A stretch of DNA of 64,000 nt from JBOGCH01 sp051656645. GTDB taxonomy: Bacteria; Bacteroidota; Bacteroidia; Bacteroidales; Marinifilaceae. The DNA is taken from contig JBOGCH010000022.1 in the NCBI GenBank assembly GCA_051656645.1, forward strand, positions 41,451 to 105,450, given 5' to 3'. Under the pieces are notes generated by a model. It was not told the DNA's origin. It worked only from the letters and a program-made list of their open reading frames with translations, and searched no databases. A program made the translations under genes and the position numbers. Shown in pieces: positions 18,572 through 25,582 of this stretch (positions are counted from its first letter, which is position 1; each line of letters starts with the position of its first letter).

Positions 18572-19495
18572 ATGGCCTACATTGATTATTATAAAGTTTT
18601 GGGTGTGGACAAAGGTGCTACACAAGATGCGATAAAAAAGGCTTATAAAAAGTTGGCGCGCAAGTATCACCCTGATTTAAACCCTGACGATCCGGAAGCA
18701 CATAAAAAATTCCAAGAGATTAACGAAGCGAATGAAGTGCTTAGTGATGCGGACAAACGTAAAAAATATGATCAGTATGGAGAGCATTGGAAACATGCTG
18801 ACCAATTTGAGCAACAAGGTGGAGCCGGAGGAGGCTTTGGCGGTGGCAACTATGGTGACTTTAGTGGTTACGGTGGTTTTAGCGGTTTTGGCAATGGGGA
18901 TGGCGATGGTGAATTCTCGGACTTCTTTGAATCGCTTTTTGGAAATAGACGCGGAGGCGGTGGTCGACGCACAAGAGCTTACCGCGGTCAGGATATAAAC
19001 GCAGAACTACACCTAACGCTACATGACGCGTACGAAACACATAAGCGCTTAATAAACGTAAACGATAAGAAAATACGCATTACCGTACCGGCAGGTATTG
19101 CCAATGGGCAGACAATTAAGCTAGCAGGTCAGGGATCGCCAGGTGCCAATAGCGGACCGGCAGGTGACTTGTATATTACCTTTGTTATAGAACCCGATAG
19201 CCGCTTTCAAAGAGAGGGCGATGATTTGTATGTTACTGAGAACTTGGATGTTTTTAACGCCATGGTGGGAGGAGAACAAATGGTTGAGGGATATAACGGT
19301 AGTAAATTTAAGCTTAAAATTACCGAAGGTACACAAAATGGTACTAAGGTGCGACTTAAGGGTAAAGGCTTCCCTAAATATAAAAAAGAGGGCGAGTTTG
19401 GTGATTTAATTGTTATTTGGAATATCTCTATCCCTACCAATCTTACAGATAAAGAGAAAGAGCAACTAAGACAGATACAGGAGGACAGGAAATAG
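18572..19495 (+). CDS. cbpA: DnaJ-class co-chaperone CbpA
   Basis: This 307-residue protein starts with a J domain (residues 4-70) carrying the HPD motif at 33-35. A Gly/Phe-rich linker (about 85-130) and the two C-terminal substrate-binding barrels follow. The four CxxCxGxG zinc-finger repeats of DnaJ are absent, which places it in the CbpA/DnaJ type II class. I chose the ATG at 18572 (MAYIDYYKVLG) over an in-frame ATG 39 bp upstream, because the J domain begins directly there. It acts with DnaK. The next gene encodes its CbpM-like modulator, 50 bp downstream, as in the E. coli cbpAM operon. Confidence 0.92.
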   Translation: MAYIDYYKVLGVDKGATQDAIKKAYKKLARKYHPDLNPDDPEAHKKFQEINEANEVLSDADKRKKYDQYGEHWKHADQFEQQGGAGGGFGGGNYGDFSGYGGFSGFGNGDGDGEFSDFFESLFGNRRGGGGRRTRAYRGQDINAELHLTLHDAYETHKRLINVNDKKIRITVPAGIANGQTIKLAGQGSPGANSGPAGDLYITFVIEPDSRFQREGDDLYVTENLDVFNAMVGGEQMVEGYNGSKFKLKITEGTQNGTKVRLKGKGFPKYKKEGEFGDLIVIWNISIPTNLTDKEKEQLRQIQEDRK

Positions 19496-19545
19496 TACTA
19501 CTACTATTGATGCAAATTCTATTTAAACCGAAAACATTACATATC

Positions 19546-19830
19546 ATGGATAACGATTTAATTATAGTTGAAGAGTACTGTAAACAGTGTGAGATTGAAC
19601 CCTCGTTTATTATTTTATTGACAGAAGAAGGATTGATTCACACCGTACAACAGGGTGAACATGTATATATACCTATTGCTGAGGTAAAAAGTGTTGACCG
19701 TTTTCGTCGCCTGTACTATGATTTAGAGATTAACATGGCGGGTCTTGACGTTATTGATAATTTACTAAAGCGGATGGATGGTATGCAACGTGAGTTGCAC
19801 ATGCTGAAGAGATATTATAGATTAAAATAA
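19546..19830 (+). CDS. cbpM: Chaperone modulator CbpM
   Basis: This 94-residue protein has the MerR-like winged-helix pattern of CbpM (IVEEYCKQCEIEPSFIILL, then a coiled C-terminus with LLKRMDGMQRELHMLKR). In E. coli, CbpM binds the J domain of CbpA and inhibits it. The ATG at 19546 is preferred to one 39 bp upstream because homology begins there. The gene order and spacing after cbpA support the name, and a very strong terminator follows. Confidence 0.85.
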   Translation: MDNDLIIVEEYCKQCEIEPSFIILLTEEGLIHTVQQGEHVYIPIAEVKSVDRFRRLYYDLEINMAGLDVIDNLLKRMDGMQRELHMLKRYYRLK

Positions 19831-19840
19831 AGAGGAACTA

Positions 19841-19894
19841 ATCCATACCAAAGCGAGCTACCGTGTTTTTATGGTAGCTCGCTTTGGTATGGAT
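19841..19894. terminator. Bidirectional terminator, 22-bp perfect stem
   Basis: ATCCATACCAAAGCGAGCTA plus CC pairs perfectly with 19873-19894 around a 10-nt loop. It sits between the converging cbpM and phosphoesterase-like genes and touches the latter's stop codon. Confidence 0.9.
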
Positions 19895-20910
19895 TATTGC
19901 CTGATGGTACGTGTCAATCCGGTTGGTTCAACTACTAGGTAGTTATTATTATACATTACAAGGGCAGGAAGTTGCCGAGTGGTAATTGTAGATAGGGAAT
20001 TAACCGATGTTACCATCTCTGTTTGTTGTGAGCCTTCTGTAAAACCTACCATGATGGAGTTGGCGCCTATTTTATTAATTTTCCGCTTTACGGAGTGTTG
20101 TGTATAATCTAGATCGCCTTCTTTTTCGTTATTTAGAATTGAGAGTAGATTGTATATTCCATCATTCATGTCCTGATAGCGCTTATTTTTCACTTTTGAT
20201 TCTTGCGGTTTATTGCCGGACATATAAAGTGTTTCGCCTATAAGCTCAACTGTATTATGTGTTTTAAGCCACTGGGCAAGGAATGAGTTATTACTCCAAA
20301 AAAACGAATAAGGAACAGACAGGTTATATGATAAGTCGGTATATTTTGGCGCAATATTGCGCAGTTTACCGTTTAATAGTTTTTCCTCATTCTCGCCAAG
20401 TATATAGTGAACCTTTCCGCCACAATTTTGCGATTGCTGCTCTAAGCTATAAATTAACCATAATAGAGCCATATTATCATTCCCTGTGCCTACGGCATTA
20501 CCTAGTAGTACAAGATGATTATTTCCCCATTTCCAGTTAAAAGCGGAGTCTATTACGTGTATGCGTCTTAGCAAATCGACAAATTCATTGAAATGGCCAT
20601 CCATATGGGAAACGGCAACCAAGCTATCTGGTTGCGGATATACCATTTCGGGGATTTCCATTGGGGAGGGTTCTATTTTAAACTTGTATAAGCCAGAGTG
20701 AGTTGAAACGGTTAGTTGGCTATTCCCTGAGGGGAGTATACTGTCATATATCTCACCATAATCGCCAACGCCAACTATGCGATAGTTTTTACCGGTTGTT
20801 TCTAAAAGATAAGGGCCGTCATATCCCATCCTTAACGGTTGTCCTGCGCTTAAAAAGAAAAGTAACAGAAAGAGTGTGGGAATAAAAAGTGTGCTATATT
20901 TCAATTTCAT
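19894..20910 (-). CDS. Metallophosphoesterase-like protein lacking metal ligands
   Basis: This 338-residue protein has an N-terminal signal or anchor (FLLLFFLSAGQ). Its layout follows the calcineurin-like phosphoesterase fold of the Shewanella-PPP type common in Bacteroidales. Each metal-binding motif is altered. The first reads SHMDG (101-105) instead of SDIHG, which swaps Asp and His. The second reads GNAVGTG (137-143) instead of GDxxDRG. The third reads GENEE (172-176) instead of GNHE. The surrounding sequence is intact and the frame is open, so this looks like a maintained pseudoenzyme rather than a decaying gene. Function unknown. Confidence 0.72.
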   Translation of the reverse strand: MKLKYSTLFIPTLFLLLFFLSAGQPLRMGYDGPYLLETTGKNYRIVGVGDYGEIYDSILPSGNSQLTVSTHSGLYKFKIEPSPMEIPEMVYPQPDSLVAVSHMDGHFNEFVDLLRRIHVIDSAFNWKWGNNHLVLLGNAVGTGNDNMALLWLIYSLEQQSQNCGGKVHYILGENEEKLLNGKLRNIAPKYTDLSYNLSVPYSFFWSNNSFLAQWLKTHNTVELIGETLYMSGNKPQESKVKNKRYQDMNDGIYNLLSILNNEKEGDLDYTQHSVKRKINKIGANSIMVGFTEGSQQTEMVTSVNSLSTITTRQLPALVMYNNNYLVVEPTGLTRTIRQ

Positions 20911-20965
20911 CTCAATGTAATTTAAGTAGTATGCTAGATACGTTAAGAGATGAATATTGTTTAAA

Positions 20966-21002
20966 AAAATGGCTTTGCAGTTGTTCGCTGCAAAGCCATT
21001 TT
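20966..21002 (-). terminator. Terminator of asnA
   Basis: A perfect 15-bp stem (AAAATGGCTTTGCAG and its complement at 20988-21002) with a 7-nt loop. On the minus strand a T-run follows. Confidence 0.92.
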
Positions 21003-21015
21003 GTGTTATAAATAT

Positions 21016-22053
21016 TTAGAAAATAAAGATTCCTGCTTCTTTACATTTGGTTAGCATCTCTTCAGGCCAGATTCCGGACTGAACTTCGCCAACATGACAT
21101 TTTTGCAAAAGTAGCATACATAAGCGGGATTGACCGATACCTCCCCCTATGGTTTGAGGTAGATCGCCGTTTAATAGCAACTTGTGGAATAATAGCTCTT
21201 TTCTGTCTTCGGCATTACGGATTGTCAACTGTCTGTCCATTGCTTCTTTATCAACACGTATACCCATAGAGGATAACTCGAATGCAATTTCTAGAATTGG
21301 ATGCCAAATAAGAAGATCTCCATTTAACCCGTTTAACTCGTCAGTAACTGGTGTACTCCAATCGTCATAATCGGGCGAACGATCGTCATGTATAGTGCCA
21401 TCACCTAATTCTCCACCAATACCTTGAATAAATACAGCTCCATAGGCTTTAGTTATTTGGTTTTCTCGCATTTTAGGAGACAAGTCCGGATACATTCTTC
21501 GTAGCTCCTCTGCATGTATAAAATGGATTGTATCGGGCAAAAATGGTTGTAAAACGGGATAAGCTTCACTAACAATAAATTCGGTACGCTTCAATGCAGC
21601 ATAAATTTGCTCTACGGTGTCTTGTAAATAATCTGTGCTACGGTCCGAAGCGTGCATAACTTTTTCCCAGTCCCATTGGTCCACATATAATGAGTGTAGG
21701 TTATCTACAACCTCATCCGGACGTAATGCATTCATATCCGTATAAATTCCCATTCCCGGTAAAATATGGTGACGCCACAGCGCATAACGTTTCCATTTTG
21801 CTAATGATTGTACAACCTCAGCCTTTTGTCCGTCTAAAGCCTTAGTTGCAAAAGAAACGGGTGCCTCTGTTCCATTTAAGTTATCATTTAATCCTGTACC
21901 CGATGCAACAACAAGAGGGGCAGTGATTCGGCGTAGTTTTAATTCTGAGGCTAACGCAGTTTGAAACGATTCTTTGATTAATTGAATGGCGCGCTCTGTT
22001 TCCCACACGTCCAATTTTGATTTGTAATCTTTTGGAATGAAAAGTGTTTCCAT
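21016..22053 (-). CDS. asnA: Aspartate--ammonia ligase
   Basis: This 345-residue protein is a full-length AsnA, the ammonia-dependent asparagine synthetase, which resembles class II aminoacyl-tRNA synthetases. Recognised blocks are LRRITAPLVVASGTGLNDNL near the start, VDQWDWEKVM, KAYGAVFIQGIGG, and GGGIGQSRLCMLLL at the C-terminus. It makes asparagine from aspartate, ammonia and ATP in the cytoplasm. Upstream, on the same strand, lie an Asn-rich leader peptide and an intrinsic terminator, so expression is very probably controlled by transcription attenuation in response to Asn-tRNA charging. A strong terminator ends the unit. Confidence 0.95.
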   Translation of the reverse strand: METLFIPKDYKSKLDVWETERAIQLIKESFQTALASELKLRRITAPLVVASGTGLNDNLNGTEAPVSFATKALDGQKAEVVQSLAKWKRYALWRHHILPGMGIYTDMNALRPDEVVDNLHSLYVDQWDWEKVMHASDRSTDYLQDTVEQIYAALKRTEFIVSEAYPVLQPFLPDTIHFIHAEELRRMYPDLSPKMRENQITKAYGAVFIQGIGGELGDGTIHDDRSPDYDDWSTPVTDELNGLNGDLLIWHPILEIAFELSSMGIRVDKEAMDRQLTIRNAEDRKELLFHKLLLNGDLPQTIGGGIGQSRLCMLLLQKCHVGEVQSGIWPEEMLTKCKEAGIFIF

Positions 22054-22078
22054 GGTTTAAATTGATTGTTAGTGAATA

Positions 22079-22110
22079 AAAAAAGCCTCTCCGAAACTCG
22101 GAAAGGCTTT
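22079..22110 (-). terminator. Attenuator terminator in front of asnA
   Basis: On the minus strand, AAAGCCTTTCCGA (22098-22110) pairs with TCGGAGAGGCTTT (22082-22094) around a 3-nt loop: 13 bp with one G-U pair. A run of seven T ends it. It lies only 26 bp before the asnA start codon and downstream of the leader ORF, so it would stop transcription before the gene. Its 5' arm can alternatively pair with GGAGAGG inside the leader ORF (22160-22166). Confidence 0.88.
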
Positions 22111-22140
22111 GTATTTTTTATAACTCTGTAATTTTATAAC

Positions 22141-22227
22141 TTAAGAATTAAGTACACAACCTCTCCACTGCATCTGATTATTGATGCAATTATTAGAAAG
22201 ATTATTATTATTACGTAGTGTTCTCAT
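22141..22227 (-). CDS. asnA leader peptide, Asn-rich (28 codons)
   Basis: ATG at 22227 and TAA at 22141-22143 enclose 28 codons. Nine are Asn, all AAT: four in a row (codons 6-9), pairs at 12-13 and 16-17 among others, and one near the end. The peptide begins MRTLRNNNN and ends CVLNS. No normal small protein would need this bias, while ribosome stalling at Asn codons fits the gene that follows. Codons 23-25 (AGA GGT context, bases GGAGAGG at 22160-22166) match the terminator's 3' arm and can pair with its 5' arm, forming an antiterminator when the ribosome stalls upstream. A short hairpin (GCATC with GATGC) encloses the Asn16-17 codons. Confidence 0.85.
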   Translation of the reverse strand: MRTLRNNNNLSNNCINNQMQWRGCVLNS

Positions 22228-22249
22228 TTTGTATCTAATCGTATATACA

Positions 22250-22280
22250 CAAAAATAGAGAATTAATTTGAATAAACAAA
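22250..22280 (-). promoter_or_regulatory. Promoter of the asnA leader
   Basis: On the minus strand TTTG (22277-22280) and TATTTTTG (22250-22257) are separated by 19 nt, a near-ideal Bacteroidota promoter. Transcription would begin about 15 nt before the leader ATG. The promoter overlaps the terminator of the upstream pspC gene. Confidence 0.75.
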
Positions 22281-22293
22281 TTAATCCTCTATT
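22254..22293 (-). terminator. Terminator of the lptF/G-fmt-pspC operon
   Basis: AATAGAGGATTAATTTG-type stem of 17 bp (22277-22293 with 22254-22270, one mismatch) around a 6-nt loop, followed on minus by TTTTTGTG. It lies 24 bp past the pspC stop codon. Confidence 0.75.
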
Positions 22294-22316
22294 ATTTATC
22301 TCTTTATCTTATAGAG

Positions 22317-22526
22317 TTATCTTTTTTCCCATTCAGCAGGCATCACAAGCCACAATATTAAATATGCCAATACACCCGAAAAGGCTGTAAAAAGGGTTAT
22401 TAATACATAAGCAACTCTCACTAAGGTTGGATCCCATTGAAAGTAGTGGGCAATACCGCCACAAACTCCGGCAACCATACGGTCGGACGTACTTCTATAA
22501 AGTCTTCTATTGTACATTCTATTCAA
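22317..22526 (-). CDS. PspC domain protein
   Basis: This 69-residue protein is a single PspC domain: a basic N-terminus (RRLYRSTSDRM), the family pattern VAGVCGGIAHYF, WDPTLVRVAYVL, and a hydrophobic helix ending LILWLVMPAEW. PspC proteins take part in envelope-stress responses in some bacteria. The single-domain form here has no assigned role. It begins 3 bp after fmt, so it is cotranscribed with fmt and the Lpt permease. Confidence 0.88.
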   Translation of the reverse strand: MNRMYNRRLYRSTSDRMVAGVCGGIAHYFQWDPTLVRVAYVLITLFTAFSGVLAYLILWLVMPAEWEKR

Positions 22527-22529
22527 AAA

Positions 22530-23501
22530 TTAGATTATTTCATAGTTGGCAATTTTAAACCCACGAAGTAAGTCCACTATCGCCATTCTTTTCTTGCCTG
22601 CCAACTGGATATCCGTAAGTTCGATATATCCGCCGGGAACGTATATTCTAACATATGTTTTATCGTCGGTTTCCACTGTTTTTATCTCTTTATCGTGCTG
22701 CTGTTGCACATAGTTAGACATAAATAGTTTTGCCGATATAATTTTTTCTGTGTTTTTGTCTTTGAGCTCAAACCAAGCTGCCGGATATGGAGATAAACCG
22801 CGCACTTTATTATATATATCGAGTACGTTTGTGTTCCAGTCAATACGCATATCCTCTTTAAATATCTTAGGGGCATGTTTTGCTGTTCGCCCTTGTAAAA
22901 TACCCTCTTGATCCTTAAGAGTAGCGTTACCTTTTTCTAAAACGTTTACCGTTTCGACTAATAAATCGGCACCAATTTCCATTAATCTATCATGCAATTC
23001 TCCAGCCGTCATGGTTTCTGTGATTGGCGTTTCTTGCTGTAGAATAATGTTACCAGTATCAATCTCATGTTTAAGTAAAAAAGTTGATACTCCAGATTTC
23101 TTTTCACCATTGATTACTGCCCAGTTAATTGGAGCTGCACCACGATAGTCTGGTAAAAGCGAAGAGTGCAAGTTAACTGTTCCCATTGGTGGCATATTCC
23201 AAACAACCTCAGGTAACATTTTAAATGCAACAACAAGTTGCAAGTCTGCTTTATAGGAAGCTAATTGCTCTAAAAACGCAGTGTCTCTAAATTTTTCAGG
23301 CTGTAATACCGGAATATTATGTTCGACAGCAAAGCGTTTTACCGGCGACTCTTGCACCTGCTGGCCTCTACCGGCCGGTTTATCTGGATTTGTAACCACT
23401 GCAACAATATTCGCCCCAGCCTCAATCAATCGTTGTAAGGGAAGCACCGCAAAATCAGGCGTTCCCATATATATTATGCGCAATGAATTACTTATTGCCA
23501 T
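22530..23501 (-). CDS. fmt: Methionyl-tRNA formyltransferase
   Basis: This 323-residue protein has the standard length and both domains. The N-terminal formyl-transfer domain opens with IIYMGTPDFAV. The catalytic residues Asn110, His112 and Asp148 appear in the blocks NLHSSLLPDYRGAAP and HEIDTG. The C-terminal tRNA-binding OB-like domain starts near residue 210 (LSPYPAAWF). It formylates initiator Met-tRNA. Its start overlaps the end of the Lpt permease gene by 14 bp, so the two are translationally coupled. Confidence 0.95.
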   Translation of the reverse strand: MAISNSLRIIYMGTPDFAVLPLQRLIEAGANIVAVVTNPDKPAGRGQQVQESPVKRFAVEHNIPVLQPEKFRDTAFLEQLASYKADLQLVVAFKMLPEVVWNMPPMGTVNLHSSLLPDYRGAAPINWAVINGEKKSGVSTFLLKHEIDTGNIILQQETPITETMTAGELHDRLMEIGADLLVETVNVLEKGNATLKDQEGILQGRTAKHAPKIFKEDMRIDWNTNVLDIYNKVRGLSPYPAAWFELKDKNTEKIISAKLFMSNYVQQQHDKEIKTVETDDKTYVRIYVPGGYIELTDIQLAGKKRMAIVDLLRGFKIANYEII

Positions 23502-24951
23502 TTTTTTTATTTTTAAAATAATTAGTAATCTTCTCTATAAACTTAGCATAGGATTCACTGTTCATCATTGACGAATCCGTTACAGCTTTATATGTCAATA
23601 CTACTCCTAATGGAAACAATACAAATGCAGATAACCACATTCCAAAGGCAGGAGTAATTACAGACTCTTTTGTAGCTCGCTCTCCCATCATGGAGATGAT
23701 ATAGTATACAATAAATAAAAATACTGATATTACGACAGGCATCCCAAGCCCTCCCTTACGAATAATAGCTCCTAGAGGTGCGCCTATAAAGAAAAAGATA
23801 AAACAAGCAAACGAAAGGGTAAACTTACGGTGCCATTCAATATCATACCTACGTACGTTCTCTTCTTTACTCATAAAGAAGTTCATATCGTCGTCTATTC
23901 GTTGCTTAACATCACGAGCAAAGCCGACAGCTTTACGTGCAATATCCTCATGATCTTCTGCATCTAAAGTCATTGTTAACGAATCAACATTCATCAAAAC
24001 ACCCTGCTTTTCTATTCGCAACACGCTATCACGTTCGTTACTATAGCTTTTATTCTTTAAATAATTTGCACTTAATAAACGTTCTGCATCCTGGCGTTTA
24101 CGCGAAGCAATGAGAGAACCAAGAGAATCGACCGAATGGTTTAGCTCTTTTATACTCAACATTTTGGAATTTGAACTCCATAACGATTCATCTGTACGTT
24201 TTAAATCCGTACCGGGGAGTTCTATCAACAGCACCTGTTTCTCAAAAGCTAAACGCCTAAAAGGAAATGTTTTACGAACTTTAGGATCCTGCATACCCTC
24301 ATCTGTATAGGAATGTCCATTATATAGGGTCAATTCCATAAGATTTGAATTAGGGATAGTTTGCATAGTGCCCGAGTCGGCAATTGTTACTTCGCTATTA
24401 CCTGTGGCACTTGTGTGGTTATAAATCAACATACCGTACATCATCCCGGATTTCTTGTTAATTTTATCAACCTTTACGCTATATCCCTCTAAATCGTTAG
24501 TAAATATACCTTCCTTAAAGGACATCTCTGGCTTCTGTTTCCTAATATCGTAGAGCAAACTTATCATTTTTAAGTTGGCATAGGGCATGACATTATTAGA
24601 GAAAAAGAAGGCAAATCCAGTTAAGAGGACGATAAAAATAATTAGCGGTTGCATTATCCTATACAGCGATATCCCTGCAGCTTTTAATGCTACAAGTTCA
24701 TAATTCTCTCCTAGAGTCCCAAATGTCATAATGGAGGATAACAGCACTGCGAGGGGCAAAGCCATAGGCACTAGTGTTATAGAAACATACCACATCAGTT
24801 CTGCTATAATCTCAAAATCTAAACCTTTTCCTACAATATCATCTATCATACGCCACAAAAACTGCATAATCAAGACAAACATGCTGATAAAAAATGTTGC
24901 AACAAAAGGACCTAAGTAACTTTTGAGCATAAATATATGTAATTTCTTCAT
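23488..24951 (-). CDS. LptF/LptG family lipopolysaccharide export permease
   Basis: This 487-residue protein has six predicted membrane segments in the YjgP/YjgQ layout: three at the N-terminus (about 10-120) and three at the C-terminus (about 355-460), flanking a large periplasmic beta-jellyroll region. The block VPMALPLAVLLSSIMTFG is characteristic. It forms the membrane part of the LptB2FG ABC transporter that lifts lipopolysaccharide out of the inner membrane. The sequence does not tell LptF from LptG with certainty, so I give no symbol. It is the first gene of an operon with fmt and pspC. Confidence 0.9.
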   Translation of the reverse strand: MKKLHIFMLKSYLGPFVATFFISMFVLIMQFLWRMIDDIVGKGLDFEIIAELMWYVSITLVPMALPLAVLLSSIMTFGTLGENYELVALKAAGISLYRIMQPLIIFIVLLTGFAFFFSNNVMPYANLKMISLLYDIRKQKPEMSFKEGIFTNDLEGYSVKVDKINKKSGMMYGMLIYNHTSATGNSEVTIADSGTMQTIPNSNLMELTLYNGHSYTDEGMQDPKVRKTFPFRRLAFEKQVLLIELPGTDLKRTDESLWSSNSKMLSIKELNHSVDSLGSLIASRKRQDAERLLSANYLKNKSYSNERDSVLRIEKQGVLMNVDSLTMTLDAEDHEDIARKAVGFARDVKQRIDDDMNFFMSKEENVRRYDIEWHRKFTLSFACFIFFFIGAPLGAIIRKGGLGMPVVISVFLFIVYYIISMMGERATKESVITPAFGMWLSAFVLFPLGVVLTYKAVTDSSMMNSESYAKFIEKITNYFKNKKNGNK

Positions 24952-25045
24952 CTGAATTTCCTTGGATAATCTAGATTACAAATGTACATAAACTTTTCTC
25001 AATGTTACAAATAGCACACTGTTCAATTCTAAAGAAATTACACTA

Positions 25046-25423
25046 TTATACACCTAAATTACGCATTAAAGTTTCTATTTGCTGATTCCATAGCTCTTCA
25101 CTATCATCTATCTCGTCGTCATCGACAAAATCCGTTACAAAGAGAGCTACATCCTCTGTCAAAGGTTCTATATTAACTCGAAACTCGAAATACTCATCTA
25201 TGCGCTCTTTATCTAGCCATTTAAAACGTACAAACTCATTTTTATGTAATTCTAGTAAATCCGCATACTGTTCAGTTTCATCCCAACAAAAGGTAAATCG
25301 TTTACCCTCTACATGCACCTCATCGGCAAACCACTCAGCCAGCCCATCAGCTGTGCTTATACGAGGAAATAACACCTTAACCGACGATGGAAAGACATAT
25401 TCTAACTCTAATTTTCTTCGCAT
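25046..25423 (-). CDS. START-like (SRPBCC/AHSA1) domain protein
   Basis: This 125-residue protein is a single START-like domain: an N-terminal strand (KLELEYVFPSSVKVLFPRI), the pattern TADGLAEWFADEV, then strands and a terminal amphipathic helix (EELWNQQIETLMRNLGV). The acidic stretch DFVDDDEIDDSEE lies just before the helix. Such small proteins are widespread in Bacteroidota, with no known ligand. It lies 94 bp before the Lpt permease gene on the same strand and may be cotranscribed with it. Confidence 0.82.
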   Translation of the reverse strand: MRRKLELEYVFPSSVKVLFPRISTADGLAEWFADEVHVEGKRFTFCWDETEQYADLLELHKNEFVRFKWLDKERIDEYFEFRVNIEPLTEDVALFVTDFVDDDEIDDSEELWNQQIETLMRNLGV

Positions 25424-25527
25424 AAATCATACATTTTTGCACAATATAACTCATTTAAACATTAAATCCAATTACAAAGCACACATTTTATAGTTACAAT
25501 ATAATGACAAAAATGGAAATATAAAAA

Positions 25528-25560
25528 TAATCTCCTCACAATTAGATTGTAAGGAGATTA
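25528..25560 (-). terminator. Terminator of clpB
   Basis: A 15-bp stem (TAATCTCCTCACAAT against ATTGTAAGGAGATTA, one mismatch) with a 3-nt loop, followed on minus by a T-rich stretch. Confidence 0.8.
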
Positions 25561-25582
25561 TCTAGTATTTTGAACTTCTCTA

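Noticed and set aside
20283..20540. Antisense open frames inside long genes (here and elsewhere)
   Set aside because: They mirror well-recognised genes on the other strand and lack starts, ribosome sites or family resemblance.
19894..20910. Frameshift or pseudogene explanation for the phosphoesterase-like gene
   Set aside because: The frame is continuous over 338 codons and only motif residues are changed; the regions between the motifs still read as the fold.
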